This document shows positions 16,267-25,004 of a stretch of DNA of 64,000 nt, piece after piece (within the stretch, counting starts at the first letter, position 1; the number at the start of each line of letters is the position of its first letter). The position numbers and the translations under genes are program-made. This stretch comes from Flavobacteriales bacterium UBA952. GTDB lineage: Bacteria > Bacteroidota > Bacteroidia > Flavobacteriales_D > Crocinitomicaceae. The DNA is taken from the NCBI GenBank assembly GCA_905182495.1, contig CAJJBU010000016.1, positions 1 through 64,000 of the forward strand. The letters run 5' to 3'. The notes under the pieces were generated by a model that searched no databases, was not told the origin of the DNA, and worked only from the letters and a program-made list of their open reading frames with translations.

Positions 16267-16754
16267 AAGAATGATTTGTGTGTAGCAATCATTTGAAGCA
16301 AACTAACCGCAGCTTCAATGCCTTTATTGCCGTGTATCCCTCCGGATCGAGCAATTGACTGCTTCATAGTATTATCTGTTAAGACGCAAAATGAAATAGG
16401 TGTGTTATAGTCGAGCATTGTCTTCATAAGGCCGTCTGTTGTTCCTTGACAAACAAAATCGAAGTGTTTGGTTTCTCCTTGTATAACTGCGCCAATAGCA
16501 ATTACTCCATCTATCTCTTTGTATTTCAAAAGAAACTGTGATCCTAATGGAAGTTCAAAGGCGCCGGGTACTTTTTTGATGATTATATTTTCTACGAGGA
16601 CGCCATTTTCAACAAGTGTATCAATGGCTCCTTGACAAAGATTAGAGGTAATTGCTTCGTTCCATTCAGAAACAACAATGCCGATATTTAAATCGGCACC
16701 ATTTTCTATTTTTTCTTTATCGTACGTTGATAGATTTTTATTGGACGTAGCCAT
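16263..16754 (-). CDS. ribH: 6,7-dimethyl-8-ribityllumazine synthase
   Basis: 163 residues, usual length. Family motifs: VSEWNEAIT at the substrate site, VPGAFELP, AIGAVIQGETKHFDFVC with catalytic His, and SGGIHGNKGIEAA at the end. Joins the pyrimidine and butanone phosphate precursors in the step before riboflavin; forms hollow icosahedral or pentameric assemblies. Lies between the TPR protein and glmM, with overlap to the latter, so all three are probably one transcript. Confidence 0.95.
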   Translation of the reverse strand: MATSNKNLSTYDKEKIENGADLNIGIVVSEWNEAITSNLCQGAIDTLVENGVLVENIIIKKVPGAFELPLGSQFLLKYKEIDGVIAIGAVIQGETKHFDFVCQGTTDGLMKTMLDYNTPISFCVLTDNTMKQSIARSGGIHGNKGIEAAVSLLQMIATHKSFL

Positions 16755-16765
16755 AAATCAAAGAT

Positions 16766-17440
16766 TTAGTTTGAAGTTCTAGCGATATATGCATCTAAAC
16801 TTTTTTCCTTCGCGAAAAATGATTTAGGGTACTGCACTGCAATTTTTTCGTAACAGGATTTCGCTTCTTTTGTTTTCTTAAGCTTTTCAGCATGAATCCC
16901 TGCTTTGTATAAATACATTGGGCTCGTAAAATCATTTTCGTTTTTTGAAGCAGCTTCTTGATATAAAGAATAAGCGCTCTCAAAATCCTTAAGCTCTGAA
17001 TGGCAGTCTGCTTGAAGGCCAATAACCATAGCGCTCACATAGGTGTCTTCAACACTTACGTTTTCTAATAGAGATAAGGCTTCTTTAAACTTTCCTTTTC
17101 TCATGTATTGAGTAGCAAGTAAATACTTACTCACTTCACCACCTATTTTACCATCGAATTTTTTAACACTTGATTGAAGCTTTTTTATAGGGTCGGTTTT
17201 AGCAGTTGCCTTTCCTGTATCAGCCGCAGCGACAATGAGATTATCATTTTTAATCGTATTTAATGCAACGTAGTATGTCTCTTTTGATTTTTCATTTGCT
17301 GGCTTCCACATAAATTGGCGGTAACTAAAAAAACCAAGAATAAAAACCACAATTGTGCCTATTGCAATTGATGAGATTCTAAAGCTCTTGCTATTCTTGA
17401 ATTTTTGTTTTAAGTCTTCTAAGGAAAAGTTTTCAGTCAT
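16766..17440 (-). CDS. Membrane-anchored TPR protein
   Basis: 224 residues: short cytoplasmic lead, one membrane helix (about 22-40), then a soluble part with at least three tetratricopeptide-like helical pairs (KYLLATQYMRKGKFKEALSL, LQADCHSELKDFESAYSLYQ, YKAGIHAEKLKKTKEAKSCY). The layout recalls YfgM/BamD-like periplasmic scaffold proteins. Partner unknown. Eleven bases upstream of ribH. Confidence 0.75.
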   Translation of the reverse strand: MTENFSLEDLKQKFKNSKSFRISSIAIGTIVVFILGFFSYRQFMWKPANEKSKETYYVALNTIKNDNLIVAAADTGKATAKTDPIKKLQSSVKKFDGKIGGEVSKYLLATQYMRKGKFKEALSLLENVSVEDTYVSAMVIGLQADCHSELKDFESAYSLYQEAASKNENDFTSPMYLYKAGIHAEKLKKTKEAKSCYEKIAVQYPKSFFAKEKSLDAYIARTSN

Positions 17441-17529
17441 TGTCTAAAATTTGTACGCAAAAATAATGTTTTTTTCGCAATAATGAACTACCAATTCTAC
17501 CAATGGTTTCTGACCGATTAAGATTGATT

Positions 17530-18153
17530 TTAATAAGTTATTTCAATAAAAGAGGTGTCAGAAAAAGTGGTATTCACCGTCCTTAGGTCTAGGACCGAAG
17601 TCCCAATGACCCAATAAAGAACCGAATAAATCGCATTTGCATTATTAATGCAGTAAATAGTAGTGTCTAATGCGCCGTAAAAATTTTGTTCCTCCGCAGG
17701 GCAGCATGCTGTGCAGTCTGTTTTTCCGTCTTGTTTCACATATCGGAAATGATCAGAAGCCAATGGGTTTTGATTTATGATCCTTAAGGCGGCCCATGCT
17801 TTGCCATACGTTACAAGGTTTACAATGTTGGGCTCTTCCAGAGTCAAGTTTGAAAAATAGATCGTTTCTTCTCCTTCGAAATACCCTTCTTTTGCATAAG
17901 TGATCTTGTATTTTTCAATTTGTTCTCGCGGGAACAGAAAGCAATAATTCCCATCACTATCAGTGAGCGTAGAATCAATGAGCAATTGCTCTCCAGACCC
18001 TACGGGGTAACTATATAAATAAAGCTGACTGTTTTCAAGTTTCGTATCATCACTTTGGTTTGTGAGTGCTCCCTTAATTTCAAAGGTTCCTAACTTTTTT
18101 TCACAAGATGACAATACAAATAATAGGAGAAAGAAGATGAAAACACACCTCAT
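17530..18153 (-). CDS. Lipoprotein with a carboxypeptidase-regulatory-like fold, unknown role
   Basis: 207 residues, lipobox LSSC with C17. The next about 100 residues (FEIKGALTNQSDD, then DSDGNYCFLFP) look like a beta-sandwich of the CarboxypepD_reg or SdrD-B type. A later CTACCP motif and paired Cys suggest disulfides. No family identified with confidence. Its start overlaps the stop of the FkbM methyltransferase gene by four bases. Confidence 0.6.
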   Translation of the reverse strand: MRCVFIFFLLLFVLSSCEKKLGTFEIKGALTNQSDDTKLENSQLYLYSYPVGSGEQLLIDSTLTDSDGNYCFLFPREQIEKYKITYAKEGYFEGEETIYFSNLTLEEPNIVNLVTYGKAWAALRIINQNPLASDHFRYVKQDGKTDCTACCPAEEQNFYGALDTTIYCINNANAIYSVLYWVIGTSVLDLRTVNTTFSDTSFIEITY

Positions 18154-18904
18154 TTAATATGTTTTAAAAACGAAGCTTCTTTTGATTCATGTACAAACAA
18201 GAAGTCACCTTGCTCGGTTTGGGTGTCTTTTTCTTTAATGAACTGATCCTTTGCAATTCCATACTGCATATAACCTAGTTCATCGAAGAAGGTCCGAAAC
18301 GAATTCAGGTTTTCTTCAGCTATTTCAATTTGTATAATAGGTAGATGTTTTTTTATAGCAGGTTGAAGTTCTTGGAAAATAATCCATTCATAGCCCTCCA
18401 CGTCGCATTTGATGTAATCTAGCGCTTGTTCCTCCTTAATAAGACTCAAGGGGTTTATAATATTAACGTTTTGCGTCCTGTCTGAAGAACTCTTGCTATT
18501 ATTTGTGATGTGTGGTAGTCCGGTTCTAATCATTCCGTCTTGCATGGGTAAGACCATTGTAACAATTCCTGTCTCTTTACCTAAAGCTACATTGTGGATT
18601 TCCACATTGGATTTTGCACCTAAAAAATAATGGAGCACATCAAAATACTGAGGTAGGGGTTCAATGCAAATAACTTTTCCATTTGAGGCTAGTCTTGAAA
18701 AGGATTTCGCAAAGTAACCAAGGTTGGCTCCTATATCCAAAACAACATCTTTTTCTTTTATAATCTCTTTAAAAAAATAATTTCCAACTTTGTATTGCCT
18801 TTAAGCAGGCCTAAATCAAGCATGAAATAAAAGCTTCGATGTAAAAGCCTTAAGTATCTTTTTTCACTCAAGATTGAAAAGAGAATTCGTTTGATTTGTT
18901 TCAT
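18150..18904 (-). CDS. FkbM-family methyltransferase, frameshifted near the 5' end
   Basis: The catalytic part has the SAM site DIGANLGYFAKSFSR, CIEPLPQYF, a central NVALGKETG and DYIKCDVEGYEW, all typical of FkbM methyltransferases. An in-frame start is missing there. ATG 18904 opens an upstream frame (MKQIKRILFS ... LGLLKGNTK) which passes into the main frame (GNYFFKEIIKEKDVVLDIGA) if one base is added near 18785-18795. Full length would be about 251 residues. These enzymes methylate sugar or polyketide hydroxyls; substrate unknown. Confidence 0.8.
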
Positions 18905-18997
18905 TAACACGAAAGTATCAAAAAAAATAGATGTTTAGTCTCTTGAATTGGTGATTGAATTAAAAGGTGATGAATTTCAAATTGGTATTTTTGAACC

Positions 18998-21289
18998 ATG
19001 AAAAATATTCTATCTCTTGTTTTGTTGTTTCCTTTAACGCTGAGTGCCCAAATTGAATTATCGGAAATCATGAAAGGCTCTTCTTATATTGGAGAGCTTC
19101 CTGAAAATGTTCGTTGGACAGTTACTGGTGATCAGGTATGCTTTGACCGTGTGGTAGATGACCTTGTTAAAACGATTTGCTATACCGTCAAAAGTGAAAC
19201 TTATGATACGGTTGTAAAATCAGAAACCTATTTCTTTGATCCCTTGCAAAAAGACTATGGTGAGCAATATGAAATCAAAGGCAATGATCTTTGTGTTTGG
19301 AATAAGCTTGAAAAGGAAGGAAAGGTTTTGTACTCGAGCACAGATCGGGTCTTTAATCTTCAACGCGTTAATGCTTCTAAAAAGATTTACTTTCAAAAGG
19401 GCCATGATTTGTTTATGTGGGATTTAAATCCTGGCTCAATTTCATTGCGACAAATATCTCATTTTACTCAAAAAAAGGTGGCAGATAAAGAGCCATTGAA
19501 TACGCCTCTGCGTCAGCAACAAATTGAGTTATTTGATTACTATTCAGAAATAAAAAACGTGGATAATGATGAAGACAAAGCATTACCCGAGATTCATATA
19601 GGAGAAGGCCGTTTACAGCCTATCCAGGTAGATCCATCGGGTTCGTATCTTGTTGTTCGCATGCATGTCCCAGCCGAAACTAAGCAAACCGAGTATATGT
19701 CCTATGTTACAGAGGATGGGTACGCAGCGTCAATAAAAGCAAGAGCTAAGGTGTCTAAGCAGGAGCCGAATCAACGTATGGGAGTCTATTCTTTATTAGG
19801 AGATAGTCTTTATTGGGTTGATTTTTCAGCGCTTACAGATATTCGTAGAAAACCAGATTATTTAATGGATACGCTGAATGTCTTTTATGACACAGATCGG
19901 TCGTTATTTGTTCATCCGATTGTTTTTTCTAAGCATTCGCCTATTGGTGTTATCGATGTTAGGTCAGCCGATAATAAGGACCGTTGGTTGGTCTCATTAA
20001 ATTTAAATACTGGTGAATTCAATGAATTGGTTCACGAACATGATGAGGCATGGATAGGGGGTCCGGGAATCTCATCTTGGAATATGGTCGAAGGTTTTTT
20101 AGAGTGGATTGATGAGGGAACTGTTTTTGTTTTCCAATCGGAAAGGTCCGGGTATTCTCACCTGTATTCCTATAACATGGCTACAGCGAAGGTAGAGGCT
20201 TTAACTCAAGGCAATTACGAAGTCCGCTATGTTCAGCGTTCCAAATTACCCCATTATTTTTATGTTACCTGTAACAAGAGTCATCCGGGAAATAGAGAGG
20301 TCTATGGTTTGAATATTGTTAATGGGGAGATGGAAGCGCTTTTGGTATCGAATGGAGCACATGAGTTGATCCTTTCTCCGGATGAGAAGTATTTTGCTTT
20401 TAGGTATTCTTTTACCAATAAGCCTTGGGAGCTTTACCTTGCAAAAAAGTCGAATCTGAATTCCATAAATAAGTTGACCACTAGTACGACTCCTGAATTT
20501 GACAGTAAAGTATGGTATGCTCCAGAGATCACGTCTTTTATCGCTTCTGATGGAAAGCCCATATATACAAGAGTATATAAGCCAGAGGTCTCTAACAAAA
20601 ATAATGCGGCCGTGTTTTTTGTTCATGGTGCCGGATATCTTCAAAATGCCCATAATTTTTGGAGTAGCTATTATCGAGAATACATGTTCCATAATTTATT
20701 AATTGAACAGGGTTATACGGTGCTGGATATCGATTACAGAGGAAGCGATGGATACGGCAGAGATCATAGGACAGCAATATACAGGCACATGGGAGGGAAA
20801 GACCTCGCTGATTATATTGATGCAAAAGCATATGCGGTTAAAGAACTTGGTATTGACTCTGATAAAACCGCTATTTATGGCGGGTCTTATGGTGGCTTTA
20901 TTACCTTGATGGCTTTATTGACAAAGCCTGATGAATTTGCATGCGGAGCCGCATTGAGGTCAGTAACCGATTGGTCTCATTACAACCATGAATACACAAG
21001 CAATATTTTGAATTACCCCGAAACAGATTCTTTGGCCTATAGACGAAGTTCACCGATCTATTTTGCTGAGCACCTAGAGAAGCCGTTATTAATGTTGCAT
21101 GGTATGGTTGACGATAATGTCCAGTTTCAAGATGTAGTTCGATTGAGTCAAAGATTTATTGAAGAAGGCAAAACCGATTGGGAACTCGCTGTATTTCCCA
21201 TTGAGGCGCATGGCTTTAAAAAAGCAGCTTCTTGGACAGATGAATACAGGCGTATACTAGAATTATTTAAAGAGAATTTAGAAGATTAG
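18998..21289 (+). CDS. S9 family (DPP4-like) serine peptidase, exported
   Basis: 763 residues: signal peptide 1-17 (LTLSAQ), an N-terminal beta-propeller (DPPIV_N type, about 60-490) and a C-terminal alpha/beta-hydrolase. Catalytic triad S630 in GGSYGG, D705 in MVDDNVQF and H738 in EAHGF. VFFVHGAGYLQNA is the oxyanion-side strand. Cleaves dipeptides after Pro or Ala in family members; here the exact specificity is open. Followed two bases later by the GNAT gene. Confidence 0.9.
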   Translation: MKNILSLVLLFPLTLSAQIELSEIMKGSSYIGELPENVRWTVTGDQVCFDRVVDDLVKTICYTVKSETYDTVVKSETYFFDPLQKDYGEQYEIKGNDLCVWNKLEKEGKVLYSSTDRVFNLQRVNASKKIYFQKGHDLFMWDLNPGSISLRQISHFTQKKVADKEPLNTPLRQQQIELFDYYSEIKNVDNDEDKALPEIHIGEGRLQPIQVDPSGSYLVVRMHVPAETKQTEYMSYVTEDGYAASIKARAKVSKQEPNQRMGVYSLLGDSLYWVDFSALTDIRRKPDYLMDTLNVFYDTDRSLFVHPIVFSKHSPIGVIDVRSADNKDRWLVSLNLNTGEFNELVHEHDEAWIGGPGISSWNMVEGFLEWIDEGTVFVFQSERSGYSHLYSYNMATAKVEALTQGNYEVRYVQRSKLPHYFYVTCNKSHPGNREVYGLNIVNGEMEALLVSNGAHELILSPDEKYFAFRYSFTNKPWELYLAKKSNLNSINKLTTSTTPEFDSKVWYAPEITSFIASDGKPIYTRVYKPEVSNKNNAAVFFVHGAGYLQNAHNFWSSYYREYMFHNLLIEQGYTVLDIDYRGSDGYGRDHRTAIYRHMGGKDLADYIDAKAYAVKELGIDSDKTAIYGGSYGGFITLMALLTKPDEFACGAALRSVTDWSHYNHEYTSNILNYPETDSLAYRRSSPIYFAEHLEKPLLMLHGMVDDNVQFQDVVRLSQRFIEEGKTDWELAVFPIEAHGFKKAASWTDEYRRILELFKENLED

Positions 21290-21291
21290 TC

Positions 21292-21729
21292 ATGAGTATT
21301 ATAGAATTACTTGAAAAAGAAGAAATGTTAAAGGCCTTTTCATTGTTGACGGAATTATATCCTAAAATGTCGATGGAGGAATATTCAAATCAACTAGATA
21401 TTATGATTCCTCATAATTATTCTATGGTTGCTGTTTTTGTCGAAGATGAAATAGTGGGTGTTAGTGGAATGTGGATTGGTCATAAGTTATGGTGCGGGAA
21501 ATACATGGAGCTAGACAATGTTATTGTGACAGAGAAGTGGCGGTCAAGTGGAACCGGTAATCTTATGTTTGAATTTGCGAAAAAGAAAGCTAAAGAGCAA
21601 TCTTGTTCATCCATAGGTTTGGACTCTTACACTTATAATCATGCATCTCATAAGTTCTTCTTTAAAGAAGATTTCGTGATAAAAGGGTATCACTTTGTCC
21701 ACATTATTGATCAAGAAAAAATGCGCTAG
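21292..21729 (+). CDS. GNAT family N-acetyltransferase
   Basis: 145 residues with the GNAT order: substrate helix, VAVFVEDEIVGVSGM strand, LDNVIVTEKWRSSGTGNLMF as the acetyl-CoA loop (R/Q-x-x-G-x-G/A in the form RSSGTG), and YNHASHKFFFKEDF near the end. The acceptor cannot be predicted. Convergent with the helicase gene, two bases apart. Confidence 0.8.
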   Translation: MSIIELLEKEEMLKAFSLLTELYPKMSMEEYSNQLDIMIPHNYSMVAVFVEDEIVGVSGMWIGHKLWCGKYMELDNVIVTEKWRSSGTGNLMFEFAKKKAKEQSCSSIGLDSYTYNHASHKFFFKEDFVIKGYHFVHIIDQEKMR

Positions 21730-21731
21730 GC

Positions 21732-24015
21732 TTAGCCGTGATCTATGACCTCAAGATTAGCGAACCTCAGTAATACGGTTTTACTTCCATGATGCGGGAA
21801 AAAGATTGTGGCTTTTTGATCTGGTCCTACGCCTTCAACATTAGTGACCTTTCCTTTGCCAAATCTCTCGTGCTGCACATCATAACCTACCTTGATATCT
21901 ACACCTTGTTTAGGGGCATTTGATTGAGAACGTTTCACTTCTTTTAATGACCTTAGATTACCTGCAGGAGCTCCGCTTACGCTTTTGTTTAGCCCGCCTG
22001 TTTTTGTTCCTTCAAAACTCCTTCCGAAGGATGCTCTTGACATGGGTTGCTTTACCGTATTTATGGATAAATATTGCGGGTCAATTTCATCAAGGAACCT
22101 TGAGGGTTCACAGCTAATAGGCTGCCCCCATAAGAACCGGGAGACGGCATAGGAAATAGTACAAGTGTTCATGGCTCGTGTTATCGCCACATAAAACAAC
22201 CGTCTTTCTTCTTCCAAATCAGAACGAGATTGTAGCGACATCTGCGAAGGGAATAGATTCTCTTCTAATCCTACTAGAAATACATTAGGGTATTCAAGCC
22301 CCTTGCTAGAATGTATTGTCATTAAAGAAACATGGTTTTTTTCTTCAGGATTGTCTTGATCGGCATCTGTTAGAAGCGCAACGTCCATCATGAAGTCTGC
22401 GAGCGTTTTCACTGTGTCGTCTTCACTAGAATTAACAAATTCTTGAATTCCACCAAGAAGTTCTTCAATGTTTTGGAATCTTTCTACTTCTTCGGGGCCT
22501 TTATTCTTTTCACTATTAAGCTCTTTCATGATCCCAGATGATTTTGCAATGCGCTCGGCAAGTGTAAATGCATCTTTATCATTTATCTCAGCTTGAAAAC
22601 TCTTAATCATGGTCACAAAATCTCCAATTTTAGCTTGGGTGCCTTTATTTATATCGACTGGATATTTCTGGAAATTAGAAATCACATCCCACACGCTTGT
22701 ACTGTATTCATTGGCTGCAATGATTAATTTTTCAATACTTGTTTTCCCTATTGCTCTTCGCGGGTAATTGATTACGCGCTTTAACGCCTCCTTCATTTTT
22801 TGGGTTTGCAGACAGTCTAAAGTAGGCCAGAAGGTCTTTTATTTCCTTTCGTTGATAAAAAGAAAGGCCGCCATATACCTTGTAGGGAATGTTAAGTTTT
22901 CGGAGAGATTCCTCAAAACTTCTTGATTGTCTGTTGGTTCTGTATAATATAGCAAAGTCATTATAGGTGCCTGTTGACTTTTGTTTGTCATAAATCTTTA
23001 AAGAGATAGATCGGCCTTCTTCATTGTCGGTTAAGGTTCTTATAACCTCTATTTTCTCACCAACCGGGTTGTCTGTCCAGACATTCTTTTGAATTTGATC
23101 CTTATTATTTTTGATCACGCTATTCGCCGCTTCGACAATGTTTTTTGTGCTTCTATAATTTTGTTCCAGTTTGAACAAGCTGAATTCAGGATAGTCTTTT
23201 TTGAAATTTAGAATATTTTCAATATTAGCACCTCTAAATGAATAGATACTTTGGGCATCATCTCCAACCACACAGATGTTTTCGTAAGCTGCAGCTAGTT
23301 TTTTTATAATTAGATATTGTGCGTAATTCGTGTCTTGATACTCATCAACAAGGATGTATTTAAACTTATGTTGATAGTAATGAAGTACATCGGGGAAATC
23401 ACGAAGTAAAACATTGGTGTAATATAAAAGGTCATCAAAGTCCATTGCACCAGATCGTTGACACCTGTTCATGTAGCTTGTATATATCCTACTTAATTCT
23501 GGTCTTCGAGTTTGCTTGTCTTCTAGTAATATTTCTGAATTCTGGGCGTAATCTTCAGGTGATATTAGGTTGTTTTTCGCTGTTGAGATTCTTCCAAAAA
23601 CTTGGCTGGGCTTATAGGTTTTGTCGTCTAGGTTAAACCCTTTGATTATGTCTTTAATTAGACTCTTGGAGTCTTGTGTGTCATAGATAGTGAAATTACT
23701 TGGGAATCCAATCCGGTCAGCGTTAAAGCGGAGTAATTTAGAGAAGACGGAATGAAAGGTACCCATCGTAATGTTTTTAGCCTCATGCATTCCTGCGATA
23801 TTGCCAATTCTTTCTTTCATTTCCTTGGCTGCCTTGTTCGTAAAAGTAAGTGCCAGTATATTGAATGGATCAATACCGTTCTCCATCATGTGCGCAATTC
23901 GATAGGTCAGGACCCTTGTTTTTCCAGAGCCGGCACCAGCGATTACCATCGATGCACCGTACATGTGTGCTGCCGCTACTTTTTGACTTTCGTTAAGATC
24001 ATTCAGGAAATTCAT
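21732..24015 (-). CDS. pcrA: UvrD/PcrA-type DNA helicase, frameshifted
   Basis: Superfamily I helicase of about 765 residues, read in two frames. The first part (24015 to about 22790) has Walker A GAGSGKT at 27-33, TFTNKAA, Walker B DEYQDT at 224-229, DDAQSIYSFRGA and EQNYRST. The second (about 22796 to 21732) has SLMTIHSSKGLE, FVAITRA and the PcrA-type C-terminal Tudor-like tail VGYDVQHERFGKGKV. One extra G in minus-strand GAAGGAGG (22787-22794) separates NPKNE from EALKRVINYPRRA. Essential repair and replication helicase, so probably a sequence error. Confidence 0.92.
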
Positions 24016-24140
24016 GAAATTGCTTTCTACAAAACTAATTAATCAGTAGTGTATTTGAAAGAAGAAAATAATTGATAAAAAATAACTTTTGAACAATGAT
24101 ATGTATTTGTGGTTATCGAGAATAGTATATTTTTACTTTT

Positions 24141-24506
24141 ATGAAGGAAGTTTCTATTTATCACAACAATCGTTGTTCCAAAAGTCGAAAAGCGTTGCAA
24201 ATTCTCGAGGGAAAAGAAATCACATTAAATGTGATTAATTATATGCAAGAACCAATCACCGAAGAGGCGCTTCAAGAAATCTTGACGAAATTAAAAATCA
24301 AACCCGCTGAGCTTCTTCGAAAAGGGGAAGGGGATTATAAAAACCATGTTAAAGATAAGGATTTAAGCGATCAAGAATTAATCCAGCTTATGATTGAATT
24401 CCCAAAACTAATGGAAAGGCCTATTGTGATCGTTGATGCGTATGCTGTTGTTGCTAGACCACCTGAATTAGTGAACAAACTTTTAAACTCAGAAAACAGT
24501 CATTGA
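24141..24506 (+). CDS. arsC: Arsenate reductase (ArsC/YfgD type)
   Basis: 121 residues, thioredoxin-like ArsC fold. Active-site Cys12 in HNNRCSKSRKAL, ELLRKGE and IVIVDAYAVVARPPE with the Arg that lines the anion site. Glutaredoxin-dependent enzymes of this family reduce arsenate, but YfgD-like housekeeping members with no ars operon are common, and there is no ars gene beside it here. Stands alone. Confidence 0.8.
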   Translation: MKEVSIYHNNRCSKSRKALQILEGKEITLNVINYMQEPITEEALQEILTKLKIKPAELLRKGEGDYKNHVKDKDLSDQELIQLMIEFPKLMERPIVIVDAYAVVARPPELVNKLLNSENSH

Positions 24507-24620
24507 AAAAGGTGTTCCGTGATAATCAAGCGAGTTATGAATGCCAATAAATATTAGGATATTGATTTTTTTTAGAGCCTACCTCATTATTTAAATTATC
24601 TTTGACGGGCTATTTAATTC

Positions 24621-25004
24621 ATGAAATTAGAAACAATATATCTTAAGGCGAATACTCCTTTTTCAAAAGCAATTCAAGCTTGGTGCTCTGAAAATGCGAA
24701 CGAAGTTGTACATACCAAGGAGCGTTACGAACTTTCTATTGAACTCTTTGACTCCTTGCTTATAGTGAGTGAAAATCAATCTATTTCAAAAGAAAATTGG
24801 AATTTAAAATCTTTATTTGATCAAAATCAAAAATCCACTTATCGAATTGATATTAATGGAACCTTAAATGTGGCTATTGTGAATTTGAAATTGTGGCTTC
24901 ATTCTAATAAAGCAAAACATCTTTTGGTCGTGGGAAAAGATGAGATTATAAAAAATGAAAAATTAGAACGATTCTTGAGTAAACTAAATGATCTTAAGCT
25001 CTAA
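24621..25004 (+). CDS. Conserved-looking hypothetical protein
   Basis: 127 residues, no signal peptide or membrane segment, mixed alpha/beta with a single Cys (C22). I do not recognise a family. It is convergent with pheT and its 3' end overlaps the pheT stop by about 11 bases. Codon use is like its neighbours, which supports a real gene. Confidence 0.55.
   Translation: MKLETIYLKANTPFSKAIQAWCSENANEVVHTKERYELSIELFDSLLIVSENQSISKENWNLKSLFDQNQKSTYRIDINGTLNVAIVNLKLWLHSNKAKHLLVVGKDEIIKNEKLERFLSKLNDLKL

Noticed and set aside
20246..20692. 148-codon minus-strand frame inside the S9 peptidase gene
   Set aside because: The plus-strand peptidase is intact with all catalytic motifs; the antisense peptide looks random.
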